Below the pieces are notes generated by a model. That model was given only the letters and a program-made list of their open reading frames with translations, made no database searches and was not told the DNA's origin. A program made the position numbers and the translations under genes. Below are positions 23,219-38,226 of a stretch of 64,000 bases of DNA, piece by piece. Numbering within the stretch: the stretch's first letter is position 1; every line of letters begins with the position of its first letter. The stretch is from Epiperipatus broadwayi (lineage: Eukaryota > Onychophora > Udeonychophora > Euonychophora > Peripatidae): positions 188,001 through 252,000 of the forward strand of contig JAQFVV010006847.1 of NCBI GenBank assembly GCA_028023455.1, read 5' to 3'.

Positions 23219-25490
23219 CAACCATTATCAATCCACTGCAGGATAAAGGTCTCTCCAAGTTCAATCCATCTTTCTGATCTTTAGCTTCTCTTCTCCACAT
23301 CACGTTTGCACACTTTCTTATTTCATCCACCCATCTCAGATGTTGTCTCTTTCTGGGTCTTTTACAATCTCTTGGAATCCAGTTTAAAATTTCAATTGTT
23401 CATCCATTATCATCTCTTCTAGCAATATGTCCAGCCCAACTCCACTTCAGACTTAGTTTTTTCAATGAGGTAAGTAATACCTGTTTGTTCTCTTACCCAT
23501 AGATTACGTTTTCGATCTCTTTTTGTTAATCCCAACATGCATCTCTTCATACTTCTTTCAGTGGTTTGAAGTCTCTGTATTGCTCTTCTATTAAGTGTCC
23601 AAGTCTCAAATCCATAGGTAAGAACTAGCAAACACATTTATTAAAAATCTTCATTTTCAAACACATAGGCATATTTCCTTTTAGTATCAAATTATTTCTA
23701 CCAAAAGCACTCCAACCAAATTTAATTCTATGATTAATTTCATCCATTATGTGTCCATCTGTATTAATAATCTGACCAAGGTATTTGTATCTGTTAACTT
23801 CTTCTAATTTATCATAATCAATCTTTATTTTCATATTTTGAGAAAATCTATTAAACATTACTTTAGTCTTTTTAACATTTATTTTTAGTCCTACTTTCCT
23901 AGTTTCATCTGATAACTCCTGCAACATTTCCTGTAACTCTAAAGCACTATTTGCAAAAACAACTACATCATCTGCAAAATCTAAATGACTTAAATAACCT
24001 TCATTTACTTTCACTTCTTTAGTTTTTCATTTTAATCCACAAAATACTTGCAGCAGCACTGCTGTAAAAAGTTTTGGAAATATGGAGTCACACTGTCTTA
24101 CACACTTCTTAATGTTTACTTTCCTACTATCATTATGTAATCTAATTGTTGCTGTTGCATTTTTATAAATATTCTTTAAAATATGACAATATTCTGGATC
24201 TATACCTTGATGATCCAATGCTTTAATCACTGAAGAAATGTTTATAGAAGCAAATGCCTTTTCATAATCTACAAATCCTAAGCATAATGGCAACTCATAT
24301 TCATTTGTCCTTTATATAACTTCTCCCAATAACTGGATATGATCTACTGTACTAAAACCACTTTTAAATCCAGCTTGTTCTCTTGGTTGGAGAAAGTTCA
24401 GAGTTCTCTGTAGACGAGTTGTAATTATCTTGGTAAATATTTTATATAAAACTGATAAAAGGCTGATAGGTCTGTAAGTTCTAATATCTTCTTTATCACC
24501 TTTCTTAAATATTAATATTAATACTGCATTCTTCCAATCATCTGGTATATCTTTATCATTTAGACATTTGGAATATGACTTTCCTAAAACAATTTCTATT
24601 TCTTCACCTGCTTCTTTTAATATATCAATAATAAATTCATCTTTACCTGTAGCCTTCCCTTTCTTCATAAATTTAATTGCATGTCTTACTTCCTCATTCA
24701 AAATTCTGGGAAATTCAGAAGATATAATAGGTATAGGAGGTACTTGTTCTTTATTACTACATAATTCTTGGCAGAAGTCTTCTACACATTTCATGATCTC
24801 ATTTCTTTTTGTAGTAATAATGCCATTTTTTTTCTTATTGCAGATATAAATTTTTTACCAATACCAAAATGTTGTTTTACACTCTTTACACTTTTATTCT
24901 CTTCTACAGGTTTCCTTGCTAGTTCACAATTATACTTTCTTATATCATTTTCAACTCTTTTCCACATCATTTTACAAAATTCGAGATATTCAATCTTTTT
25001 TAATGCATCATTGTTGTATATTCTCATATTCCTTTTTTCTTCATATAATTCTTTAATCTCAGTGTAAATTTTATTGGTCAGTTGCTGCTTTTTTCTATCA
25101 GCTATTTTTATTGCAGTTTTAAAAAGTGTATCAGTTATTTTTCTATTAATTTCATTCAAAACTGAATCATGTTCATAATACTTGAAACCGATTTGTAAGT
25201 TCTAATTTAAATTCATTAGAATGTTTCTGAAGATGAGGAATATCAACTGTAAATATTGTTTTTCTTAATAATTTTTATCTCTCAAGTTTTGCATTAACAT
25301 GTATCTTACATCTTACTAATCAATGATCACTTCCTGTGTTAAATTTATTAACAACATTACAATTTTCTGTTGGTGAAAATATAATCCAAATCTGTTGTAC
25401 CTTCATTTGTATGCTTTCATGTCCATTTCCTTTTAACATTTTTCTCAAAAAAAGAATTCATAATATAAAGTTTTTCTTTTTCTGCAGACT

Positions 25491-25504
25491 CCACAAGTCT
25501 ATGT
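25491..25504. repeat. Target-site duplication, left copy
   Basis: CCACAAGTCTATGT, identical to 26392-26405 on the other side of the palindromic insertion. The uninterrupted sequence of the other RTE copies (near 57217-57250 on the plus strand) shows the host site present once, so the junctions are well placed. Confidence 0.9.
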
Positions 25505-26391
25505 GTTTTTCTGAAAGTTTGTGATGATGGTGTTCTAGCTGCATTTTTATATTGGACTATTTCCATAATCTAATATGTGTGTTGAATGTCTTTAAAAAGT
25601 TTAATTTTTAGTTAAATATTCCAAATGCATTCAACTGTTAGTAATATCATTGCAAACAGGTTAGTATATGCACCAACTGTTAGTAATATCACAGCAAACA
25701 AATGTTAATAATATCACAGCAAACAGGTTAGTATATGCACTAACTGTTAGTAATATCACAGCAACAGGTTAGTATATGCCCAGCATTTCGAGAGGTATTT
25801 TTCTCCCTTCTTCTTCAGGTGTTGCTGGCCTGACCAGTGACAGTACTAGCATGGGATTATAACCTGTGTCCTTAGATTCTTGATTATTGAAATTTAAGTT
25901 AACACTCTAACCAACTGAGCCATGATGCCAAAGACAACAGTATGTAGTAATTTTATATACTTATCTATGAGGTTTCTCCTGAATTTTCCACTTTTTCCTC
26001 AAGATCCAAGTTGATTAGTGATTTCCATAGATAAATATATGAAATTACTACATACTGTTGCCTTTGGTAGGATGGCTCAGTTGGTTAGAGCATTACCTTA
26101 AATTTCAATAATCAAGAATCTAAGAACCTAGGTTCAAATCCCATGCTAGTACTGTCACTGGTCAGGCCAGCAACACCTGAAGAAGATGGAAGAAAAATAC
26201 CTCTCGAAACGTTGTGCATATACTAACCTGTTTGCTGTGATATTACTAACAGTTAGTGCATATACTAACCTGTTTGCTGTGATATTACTAACAGTTGAAT
26301 GCATTTGGAATATTTAACTAAACATTAAACATTTCTAAAGACGTTCAACACACATATTAGATGATGAAAATAGTTCAATATAAAAATACAT
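25505..26391. mobile_element. Palindromic tRNA-SINE dimer inserted in the RTE LINE
   Basis: 887 bp. The inverted arms at about 25541-25975 and 26018-26391 carry the same SINE, head inward and tail outward. The right unit has A box TGGCTCAGTTGG (26073-26084) and B box GGTTCAAATCC (26131-26141). The left unit (minus) has an intact A box (complement of 25911-25922) and a mutated B box (complement of 25854-25864). Downstream of each head is CTGAAGAAG...CGAAA, then tandem ~40-bp units containing GTTAGTAATATCACAGCAAA. The left end has about 37 bp with no counterpart on the right. The 14-bp TSD fits LINE- or PLE-type insertion of the dimer as one unit. Confidence 0.85.
26066..26141 (+). promoter_or_regulatory. 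Pol III internal promoter of SINE (A and B boxes)
   Basis: TGGCTCAGTTGG and GGTTCAAATCC, 46 bases apart between starts of the spacer, match the A and B box consensus of tRNA genes. The tRNA-like stretch does not fold as a full cloverleaf with an acceptor stem that I can support, so it is a SINE head and not a tRNA gene. Confidence 0.8.
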
Positions 26392-26405
26392 CCACAAGTC
26401 TATGT
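26392..26405. repeat. Target-site duplication, right copy
   Basis: CCACAAGTCTATGT, second copy of the 14-bp duplication; the RTE endonuclease region resumes here on the minus strand. Confidence 0.9.
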
Positions 26406-27250
26406 CTCTCTCATTTCTATTACCATAACCAAAATTACCTACAGCATTTTCGTCTTTTATTTGTTTACCAATTCTAGCATTAAAGTCTCCCATAACAATT
26501 TTAAAATGTTGTTTACTTGGATCAAAAGCCTTTTGTACATCCACATAAAAATCTTCTACTACTTCATCATTATGAGTACTTCTTGAGCATAAACCTGAAT
26601 TATCTGCATTTGGTATCTACTATTAAGTTGTAAAACTAATCTTGCCACTCTTTCCGATACACCATCAATCTACACAATGTTATTCTTCCATCTTTTATTT
26701 ATAACGAATCCTACTCCACTTGTATTTCCAATATTTGTGCCTTCATAGTAGAGTACATGCCCACTTTTTAAATTAATTGTTTTTTCACCTTTTCTTCTAA
26801 CTGCACAAATTCCAATAATGCCCTATACTCTTGCAATCTTTCTTCACTTGAAAGTGATCTGCAGTTGTAAGTACCTAAATAAAAAGTCATCATCAAATGG
26901 CAGCCTGAGTCTGCAATCAGGGGATTGTTAGATCACTCTGCCTTCGGCCAGCATCCACTGCCTTAGTTGGTGACTTTACAGCTTCCTGGGAATAAGGGTA
27001 ATGATTTATTTTTGTCTGTCATGATTGTATATACTGTAAAAATATTATTAAACTCGGAGGTAAAAAGCCAATAAACTCACCACGCTGGCTAATGTGTGTT
27101 GGTGAGCAGCCCATCCATGTTAATATACTATATGAATAATCACATAGTAATAACAGCTGCAATGACAAGAACATATGGAGTGGACATTAGAAGTTTACCC
27201 TGCTTGGTTCCTTTAAGGCCTCCAAGAGGAATCAAAGGGTCTTCTTTCAG

Positions 27251-29560
27251 TTAATAGTAAACTCCTTTCTGCAGCCATATTGAGGACATATTTGGAAGCT
27301 ATTTATGTACTGGGAAGCTTTTTCACAGATGATCATTGTACTTATATTGATATTTATGGTTTTATATTTAAATCAACACACAAATATTTCTTTTAAAGTG
27401 CATGTGAATTTTTCAAAGATAAAAAAGGATAAATTTTGTATGCATTCTATATTAAGTTGGACACAGATGTTTCAATATAACCCAAATTTAATAATAAAGT
27501 ATTCCAGAAATTTTGTCCAGTATAGATTTAATATTACAAGTTTCATTAAAAAAAGCAAAAATTTCATAGAGATAAGATGTAAATAGTTCAAGTTACTTTG
27601 TCATCAAAATCAATTATTAAATGAACATTTAAAATTTTTGTCAAGTTTGTAAAAAAAAGTTTATTAAACTAATTTTAAAATATTACAAAAAATACTAGCA
27701 TCTACTAAAATCCCAACACTGCAAATATTATGTTAAGTAAAAAAATATGTGGGGAAATGTTTGTATTTTAATCCTTCTACTAACATTTTGGTAAAATATA
27801 GCAAAAGATAATAAATTCAATTAAATAAGGAAAATTACAATATTAAATTTTGGCAACAGAATACAGAAAGAAATATAAAAAAATAGTTTAGCAAATATTA
27901 AAATTTGACAAAGTAGGTAATATCTAATGTGGAAAACATATAAAAATTATTTTTACAATTATATGAACAAGAATTAAAATATTTAAATTAATAAGATATC
28001 ATATATATAATTATACTGATTACTAAACTAATCTAAAAAATAAAATATATGTGATTATGATATAACAATGAGATTTGATATTTCATTCAAATATTTTTAA
28101 AATGAAACCATTTAATGTTGTTTATCATTAATTGTAATTATCAAATAATAAAATCAAAACATTACATAATTTTATTAAATAAGAAAATGTAAGAACTTTA
28201 ACATGGCAAGTTAAATATGGCAGGATTTTAAAAAAAATAATTTTAGCAATTAATATTTAAGTAGAAAATTAAAATTACTGTTATCCACTCATTCATATAA
28301 GCTACATATAAAAAATATTAAATTAATAAATAATACTATAAAAACATATTATACATTATCAAAATAAAATAATCAAAAGCATTTGTTTAACAAATACTAA
28401 TATTTGATTTAAAATGATTTTTACCAGCTACTAATGTATGTAAGCCACCAATAATAAATATTAAAACTAATAAGTAAAGTTTTAAAAACATTATAAGTGA
28501 CTAAAAAAATTAAAATCAATAAAAAGTTACTAAATCAATAAAAAAAAACTAAGCCAACATCACATCAATAAAACTTGGATGTATGAATATCTATAACGTT
28601 TTACTAATTTATTAAATATAAAAATTAATATTACAGTTAACAAATATATGTAACAAATTGCAATTGATTTTAAACACTTTTTGTTTTTATAAGTAGAATT
28701 TTTTATTACTTAAAAGCATGTAAAGTTGTGTTCTTCTGTTGTAAATACTTTGAGAAAAAAGGGAAATGGAAAAAGAAAAATCAAAGATCACACTTGTCAT
28801 ATGCATTGGTGACCTTTGACTTTTAGGTAATGCAAAAAAGATAAAATATTTTTGTTAAACTCTTGGTATTAAAGTGGCAAATAATAATTGAAGTGGTGAA
28901 AAACAATACCATTCATCTAGGTATCCAATCATCTACTCAAATATAAGCTACTTAACTCTATATATCAATTGATCTCATGCTTGTCTTTCTATCCATTTCT
29001 TTATCAATTTATCTACTTACATATTCTCTATTTAGACATTTCCTGTTCTTTAATCTGTTTATTTGCACATCTATCTATTTGTTTATCAATTTACTTATTG
29101 TCTTTCTTTCTGCCTATCTATGTGTCCCAAATTACTTATCTATGTACTTATATAATATAACCAGTTGGCTATATACCTGTACTTGAAAGACAAATATTTA
29201 GATAATTGGCACCATGCTCCTCAGATGTGAGAATATAAAAAAGTTAATAGGGGAAAATATACTCTTAAATATATTTAATGTTTTCCAATTCTTATACTTT
29301 TCCAATAAATATATTTTTAAATATCTTTATTTAACTAAATATTTTGAGTCACAACATGATAGTATGAGAATTGTCTAACATTAAATATATTTAAGAGTAT
29401 TTTTTTAAAAAAAAGGAAAAAAAAAGATTCTAATACATTTGTAAATTTTATTTTTAAGTAATGAGTTGTTTTTCTTTATTTATTTCTATTTATTAAAAAA
29501 GAAAAATCAAGTTAGTGCAATTAACTGATTATCTTGTTGTTGTTTTGCAAGATTTGGTTT
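27251..29560. other. AT-rich intergenic sequence
   Basis: About 2.3 kb with no supportable gene. Two local features: a degenerate CTAT/ATCT-type simple repeat at about 28960-29150, which explains the hydrophobic open frames there, and an inverted repeat at 29258-29405. Confidence 0.55.
29258..29405. repeat. Imperfect inverted repeat, ~45-bp arms
   Basis: ATACTCTTAAATATATTTAA near 29260 is the reverse complement of the sequence at 29380-29400, and the match continues through the TTCC/GACAATTCT inner ends. The spacer is about 60 bp. It could be a small MITE or a cruciform-forming fold-back; no TSD was defined. Confidence 0.7.
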
Positions 29561-29757
29561 TTAATTATAAAGGAATTTCAAGAATTTTATGCTGTTAAAA
29601 ATTTAAGTTTTTGACTTGTATTTAAGCTATGATTAAATAGATAATTGGCTGAATAATTGTTTTTATAAAATTTTATTTGATTGGTTATCATAAAAATATG
29701 ATGTAATAGACAGATTGTAATTGGCTTGTAGGAAAGAATGTTCTAAAATATATATAT
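29560..29757. repeat. Unclassified repeat E, copy 1, left part
   Basis: Aligned by eye with 34230-34415 (shared blocks include GACAATTGGCTCAATAATTG-like and ATAAAATTTT...TTAGTTGTCATAAAAAT). In this copy the repeat is broken at 29758 and resumes at 32454. Confidence 0.6.
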
Positions 29758-32453
29758 TGTAACGGTCAGAAAATGCGTGACTCGTAAACAGTGCAGAATT
29801 CGACCACCATACAGAACAGCAGCACCATTGAATAGCGAAGCCACCTGTGGTACTGAGTTCGAACATAGTTTATCGGTTCCACAATACAATCCATGAAACA
29901 ACGCATCTGATGCGACATTAGCAAATATTTCCTTAGGCACGGTGGTCAGGGATATGCAAGAGATTCATGATTTTATTCTCGAGTTAGCCAATAATCAAAC
30001 TAATATTAATTAAACATTTATATTTACATAATCGAGGAAATGTTAGATAGAATGGGTATCGAATAAATGAAACATAATTGCAGACGTATAGTTTAAAATT
30101 ATTTATTAATACATTTTAATAAAACAATCATTAATAATATTTTATGGACTAACAGCTTCAGTAGTGGGATTTGCAACATGATTATATTTTAAAGAATACA
30201 TTTATTTATTTACACATTATTTTATATTGAGGATTTCAGTAGCGGTATTTCCGATACTGAAATGTTTACAAAAGAAATTCACTTATTTGAAGGCATAATC
30301 TAGCTACCTAAAATTCTCGAGTGAGTATTTCTAATGCATGCATGGAGGGATTTATACCTTTGCAATGCAAGAGTCTAAAGTATGGGTTATAAGAGTAATG
30401 GCAGACATATATTTATTTAATTAAAATATTTATTTATAACTAAGGGCAAACATTTATTTGAGAGTGAATTATGAAGATAATGCAGAGGCGGAGTGATATA
30501 TAGAATAATAAAACGAAGTAAAGGAACACATGGTATGCTTTAGAAAGGCGATATGGAATGGCAGTATATCGAAACTGCAAGGCCACGAATGGGTTTATAA
30601 GAATGTCGGACTGGTCTCTGCCACGGCCCGACGAAGTAAGGTATCACATAAGCATAACCAGGGACAAGTGGTACATGGCACAATTTGCCGGCTGGCTGCA
30701 TGACATTATCAAATCCTACAGGAGCACCCATTATGCCCGCTTGTGTAGGATGACTAAGGTTAATTTCAACCCTGAAGAATCCGGAAATTTCACGGCAGAA
30801 TGGGTCATCGCATCTCTAAAACGTAACACATGTATACTTATAAACGATTATGATAAGATTTAAATGGATTTCTAATTCGGCCCGACATTATCAACATTTA
30901 CTAAAGAACGTTGGTGACTCTCAAAGAAATGCAATTTTCTGGAATTATTCATGATGATTTAGTAAATACAAAACATATATATAAATTGGGAATTATTATA
31001 ACTAATACATCAGCCATTTGCGAAGTAGTAGATCCCTGCATTACCATAAATGAAGCATTGAATGCGTGTCAATTTATATGAAAGTTAAGTTATTAAAGAA
31101 AGTAAATATTAATGAAAATTGGACACGCATTCATTGTTTTAAGCGATCATAGATTTAAACTTTGAAATTTGAGACAATTATGAGCATGCAATACTTAAAT
31201 AATAACTATAGATAAAAATGTAGATTATAGAAATACGCACCCAAGAAAGCTAGAGTGAGGTAAGCTAGATTATTAGAGAAATTTACACATTAAGTTAATT
31301 ATTCAGTTTTAGTTATACATATGGTAGTTTTTACATTTTATAATTTAGATAAGTAGTATGAAGAAGAGCTATAGCATATTATTAGAGTACTTTAGAGTTT
31401 GAACACAGACAGGTACCTGTTTTATAAGAAGTTTTCCGAGTCCATTGGTTAAGTAGCAAATAGTTCATGAGTGGCAATTCTTTCTTGTATTTAGACATTT
31501 CATTTTACTTTCACAGCAGCAAAAAGTTCACGAGTGGCAATTCTTTCTTGTATTAAGATATTCATTTAATTTCATGGCAGCAGCAGCTTTCTCATTCATT
31601 TCAGGCAGCAGATCTTCATGATGAATTTATGACGGGCAATGGAAAGTTCGCATTCTATAGGCCATCTCCAGATCTTCATGGTGAATTTATGATGGGCAAT
31701 GGAAAGTTTGCATTCGATAGGCCATTTCCTGATGGAGAATAATCTAGGTGCTTTACTCGGTCATACCTTGGCAGGAACAAATTATTTTATTATTTTTGGA
31801 GACTCTCAGTGATCGAGAGCAAAGCTAAAGTTTAAGTGAATGTCTCCAGCAAGTCTAAGATGGCCTCTTTTTTTATCTTGATTTTTCACATTTTTGTAAA
31901 GATATTTTTAGGTTCTATTTAATCTGCCCTGAGGATAATCAATGCATTTAGTTGGTTTTTTTAATTAAAGAAAGCTGCCATTCTATTGTTTACATTTTAC
32001 ATTTCTAATTATATTTTGGGGAATTTTTCTTTAATTAATCTATTATCTATCACTGACCGATGCTTTTAAATTTCAAAAACAAAAAGGGAACATAATATTA
32101 TTTTAACTTTTAATTAAATATTACATCAGATATTTTTAGAATTATTATTAAATGAAATTTAAACAAAGCAATAAATACGAACTTTATAATCCAAAATAAA
32201 CGATTAAAATTATACAAAATTATATAACTAAAAGAAATCTAAATTATATTATTTTATCCCTATTTATTGCGTTTAATTTGAGATCGAAATATGTGCATGT
32301 TTATGCTGAATTCTACATATATTTATACATTTCTAAGATTGCTACACACACAATTCGATACCAAAAGTTTAAATTTGGGCGGGATAGATCAGTCAGTGAG
32401 AGACAACAAAAAAAGGTGAAACTTAAGATTCAAATACGAATCTTACTGTTTCA
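29758..32453. mobile_element. ~2.7-kb LTR-like insertion within repeat E
   Basis: Its limits follow from the two copies of repeat E: the uninterrupted copy at 34415-34430 runs straight through the site. It starts TGTAACGGTCAG, matching the terminal 12 bases of the LTR family (TATAATGGTCAG at 1856 and 4777), and ends ...CTGTTTCA, so it has TG...CA ends and may be a solo LTR of a related family. No clean 5-bp TSD was found. It is less AT-rich than the surroundings. The longest frame, 30558-30863 (101 codons, plus), matches no family I recognise. Tandem duplications lie at 31456-31727. Confidence 0.5.
31450..31730. repeat. Two adjacent short tandem duplications
   Basis: AGTGGCAATTCTTTCTTGTAT recurs within about 65 bp (31470 and 31532). 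The ~57-bp unit starting AGATCTTCATG recurs at 31611 and 31670 with few differences, each containing GGGCAATGGAAAGTT. Such direct repeats are common in the U3 region of LTRs, which would suit the solo-LTR reading. Confidence 0.8.
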
Positions 32454-33170
32454 TTATGGGTGTGTGAATAAGTGATGATACCCAATTGTTTAAAGATGTT
32501 ATTTCTAACTTAATTGTTGAAAAGAGAACCATCAAATCTGGCTCCTGCTGTTGAAAAAGTGAATAGGATAAATATTGCTAACTTAATTGCTGGAAAGAGC
32601 AGTCTAATATTAATCCTGTTGCTGATAAGAGAAAAAAGTATTCATACCTTAGCTGTTGAAAAGAAAATAAAGCTTTAATACAACTGCTGAAAAAAGCAGA
32701 AACCTTTACAAAAGCTGTGGATAACACAGGAGAAATGTTAACCAAGCTACTGAGTGTAATAATAGTTTTTAGTTTAGCTTTTAGTATACTATGAGTTTAG
32801 TACTAAAATGGGTTGTAGAATGAAAAACATGTGATAAGTTCAGCTAAATGCTAGGCATCAACTTTCTTCATGTAACCTACATTGACTGAAAGAAAAATGT
32901 GGTGAAGGTGAAACCCCTTTGAAGCAGTTTGCAACTTTGTCTTTAACCAAGAACATGAGTCTCTGCCTACATCTATTTCAACTGGAACCTTAAGAAGAAA
33001 ATCAAATTGAAAAAATTGCTATTTCCATGTATCTAGAAATACTACAGACCAAAAAAGGACAAATTTATCCAGACCCATAATTAGAAGCCTTCACGGAGAA
33101 ACTCAATTGGGGAAAACTGAAATTGCAACTGGAAGGACCTTCATAGACAATAATGCCATTGTTATAGATA
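32454..33170. repeat. Unclassified repeat E, copy 1, right part
   Basis: Aligned with 34425-35160, beginning GTGTGTGAATAAGTGATGATA. It holds several degenerate GTTGAAAAG...CAGT units. It ends near the GAAGCCTTC block shared with 35115. On the minus strand a weak protein-like stretch (GYMKKVDA) parallels the frame in copy 2, but this copy is broken by stops. Confidence 0.6.
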
Positions 33171-33204
33171 TTATTTCTTATGTGTGCACACTATATTTTA
33201 ATTA

Positions 33205-33395
33205 AGCATTTATTTTATATAGTGTAATGTTTTTAAATTGTAAATAGTAATAATCACCCATTAAGCTAATGCATATGCACTTTGTGGATTTTAACTATAA
33301 ATAAATACTCTCACTTTCCACAAAGTGCATGTGCATTAGCTTAATGGCTGATTTATACTGTTTATAATTTAAAAACATCATGCTATATAAAATAA
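33205..33395. repeat. Inverted repeat, ~80-bp arms
   Basis: The left arm contains CATTAAGCTAATGCATATGC and a TTTTTAAATT...TATAGTG side; the right arm is its reverse complement (GCATGTGCATTAGCTTAATG and TTTAAAAACATCATGCTATA). The spacer is about 40 bp. MITE-like, but no TSD was found. Confidence 0.75.
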
Positions 33396-33573
33396 TTGCT
33401 TATTTACCTATGTTTAATTTCAACTAATGATGATGTATTGTAAATTTTAGTAAATTTCACAAGCATCATTCATTCAGGCAATGTAAAGGTAATTTACAGT
33501 GATTGTTTAATATCTTCATGCTCTCATCTCCAAATGCTTAAGATTTTTTCATACTTAAATGTTTTTGTTGAAA

Positions 33574-33740
33574 GGATAGATGGATTAATTCTATCTTTTC
33601 ACACAGACTTCATCTTGTGTTTGGAAAGTGAGAATATTCATTTATATTTTAATTAGGATAGATTGATTTATTTTATCTTTTCACAAAGGCTTTATCTTGT
33701 GTTTTGAAAGTGAGAGTATTTATTTATATTTTAATTAATA
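33574..33740. repeat. Two-unit ~83-bp direct tandem repeat
   Basis: Each unit has GGATAGAT, TTTATCTTTTCACA, TTCATCTTGTGTTTGG-like and TATTTATATTTTAATT blocks. A related single unit is in the interior of the LTR element near 4015-4095. Confidence 0.75.
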
Positions 33741-33818
33741 AAAAATCTGTTTTTCTTTTATAAATATAGTAAGTTTTTTCCTCCCAATTTCCATCTTGCT
33801 TACAATAACAAATTATTA

Positions 33819-34194
33819 ATATATATATATATATGTGCTCTGCAAACAGGTAATGAAGCTATTAATAAATTGTCAAAATTTTTACTGCCAAGCGCTTTCA
33901 GGACAGTCTACAGTCCCATATTTATGGCGAGTTATTCTGTTAATAACTGTAAAACTATGCAAATTTTATGCAAATTTATGTGCAGATGTTACATGGACCA
34001 TTTACGAGATAGGGTCCATGTAACATCTGCACATAAATTTGCATAAAATTTGCATAGTTTTACAGTTATTAACAGAATAACTTGCCATGAATATGGGACT
34101 GTAGACTGTCCCAAAAGTGCTTGGAAGTAAAAATTTTGACAATTTATTAATAGCTTCATTACCTGTGCGCAGAGCACACATATATATATATATT
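33819..34194. repeat. Long near-perfect palindrome embedded in (TA)n
   Basis: Arms of about 175 bp from GTGCTCTGC at 33835 to ATGTAACATCTGCACATAAA past the centre (33994-34018), and out to GCAGAGCAC at 34168-34176. The (TA)n tracts flank both ends symmetrically. The arms differ at scattered positions, so it is not an assembly mirror. It contains GAAAGCGCTTGG (complement, near 33890-33902), similar to the GAAAGCGCTTCT of PLE family B, so a PLE terminal origin is possible. Its open frames (33835-34023 and the mirror) are consequences of the palindrome. Confidence 0.85.
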
Positions 34195-35160
34195 AATTTA
34201 TTTAAGCGTTAATGAAGTGCTGATGTTGGATGGTGATATTCTTAATGTCAAGGATTTTATGTTAAATTTAAGATGTTGACTTGCTTTTAATCTACGATTA
34301 AGGAGACAATTGGCTCAATAATTGTAGTTATAAAATTTTCTCTAATTAGTTGTCATAAAAATTATCATATAAGTGACCAATTGTCATTGGATTGTGGGCA
34401 ACAATGTTTTAAAATATATGTGAGAGTGTGAATAAGTGATAACCAAGTGTGTGGAGATGTTATTTCTAACTTAACTGTTGTAGAAAAAGCAGTCAAATCT
34501 TAATCCTGATGCTCATAGGAGAAAGTATTTCTAACTTAGTAGTTGAACAGGAAGCAGTGAAGTTTTAATCTGGCTGCTGAAAAAAAGCTTTTACCAGCCT
34601 TAAGCATAACACAGCAGAAATCTTAACCAAGTTATTGAATATAATCATAAATGTTTTTAATCCAGCTGCAATTTCTAACTTAGCTGTTGAAGAGAAAGCA
34701 GTGAAGTTTTAATCCAGCTACTAGAAATAAAGCAAAAGGCTTTACCAACCTTAGGCATAACCCAGCAGAAATCTTAACCAAGCTATTGAATATAATCATA
34801 AAAGTTTTTAATCCAGATGTGTGCATACTACAAGTTTAGTGCTAAACTGGTTTTTACAATAAGAACCATGTGCTCTGAGTTCATCTAAAAGCTCAGCATC
34901 ACTTTTCTTTATGTAACCTATCTTCACTGGAAAAAAATGTGTGGAAGGTAAAACCCCATTTAAACAGTATTCAATCCTGTCACCAACCAAGAACATGTCT
35001 CTATCTACATTTGTTTCACCTGAAACTTTAAAAGTAAAACTAAATGGACAAAATTTTATATCTTTGTATCTGAAATTACTACACACCCAGAAAGGGTTTA
35101 TCCAGGCCCAGGATTAGAAGCCTTCATGAAGATGCTCACATGAGAAAAACTAAAATCTAC
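34195..35160. repeat. Unclassified repeat E, copy 2 (uninterrupted)
   Basis: Continuous version of the repeat that is split at 29560-33170. It includes internal near-repeats (34480-34620 and 34675-34800, both with CTGTTGAAGAGAAAGCAGT-like and AACCAAG segments). On the minus strand 35086-34808 is an open frame of 92 codons with GDRIEYCLNG and GYIKKSDAELLDEL. Part of it parallels the other copy, so it may be a captured gene fragment, but I do not recognise the family with confidence. Confidence 0.6.

Positions 35161-38226
<3,066 letters not shown>

Larger units (their letters stand above)
23217..27250 (-). pseudogene. RTE-type LINE (copy 2), nearly full length, interrupted
   Basis: Minus strand, 5' end near 27250 and 3' end at 23217 (complement GTGGATTGATAATGGTTGAT next to (TA)n). 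The 5' UTR is about 26880-27250. Endonuclease pieces include a region with the frame-independent residues SGHVLYY and TSGVGFVINKRW (about 26680-26780) and VMGDFNARIGK (about 26465-26500). RT pieces include KGKATGKDEFI, YRPISLLSVLYKIF and EQAGFKSGFSTVDHI (24312-24794), FVDYEKAF (24240-24290), and DFADDVVVFANS with GLKINVKKTKVM (23850-23990). The end has LTYGFETWTLNRR. RTE motifs are clear. At least four frameshifts or stops and an 887-bp insertion (25505-26391) make it dead. It would have served as the trans source for SINEs in its time. Confidence 0.85.

Noticed and set aside
26066-26141. Possible tRNA gene
   Set aside because: A and B boxes are good but I cannot support an acceptor stem or cloverleaf, and the segment is repeated in inverse orientation as part of a SINE.
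28960-29186. Two overlapping hydrophobic frames
   Set aside because: They translate a degenerate CTAT/ATCT simple repeat.
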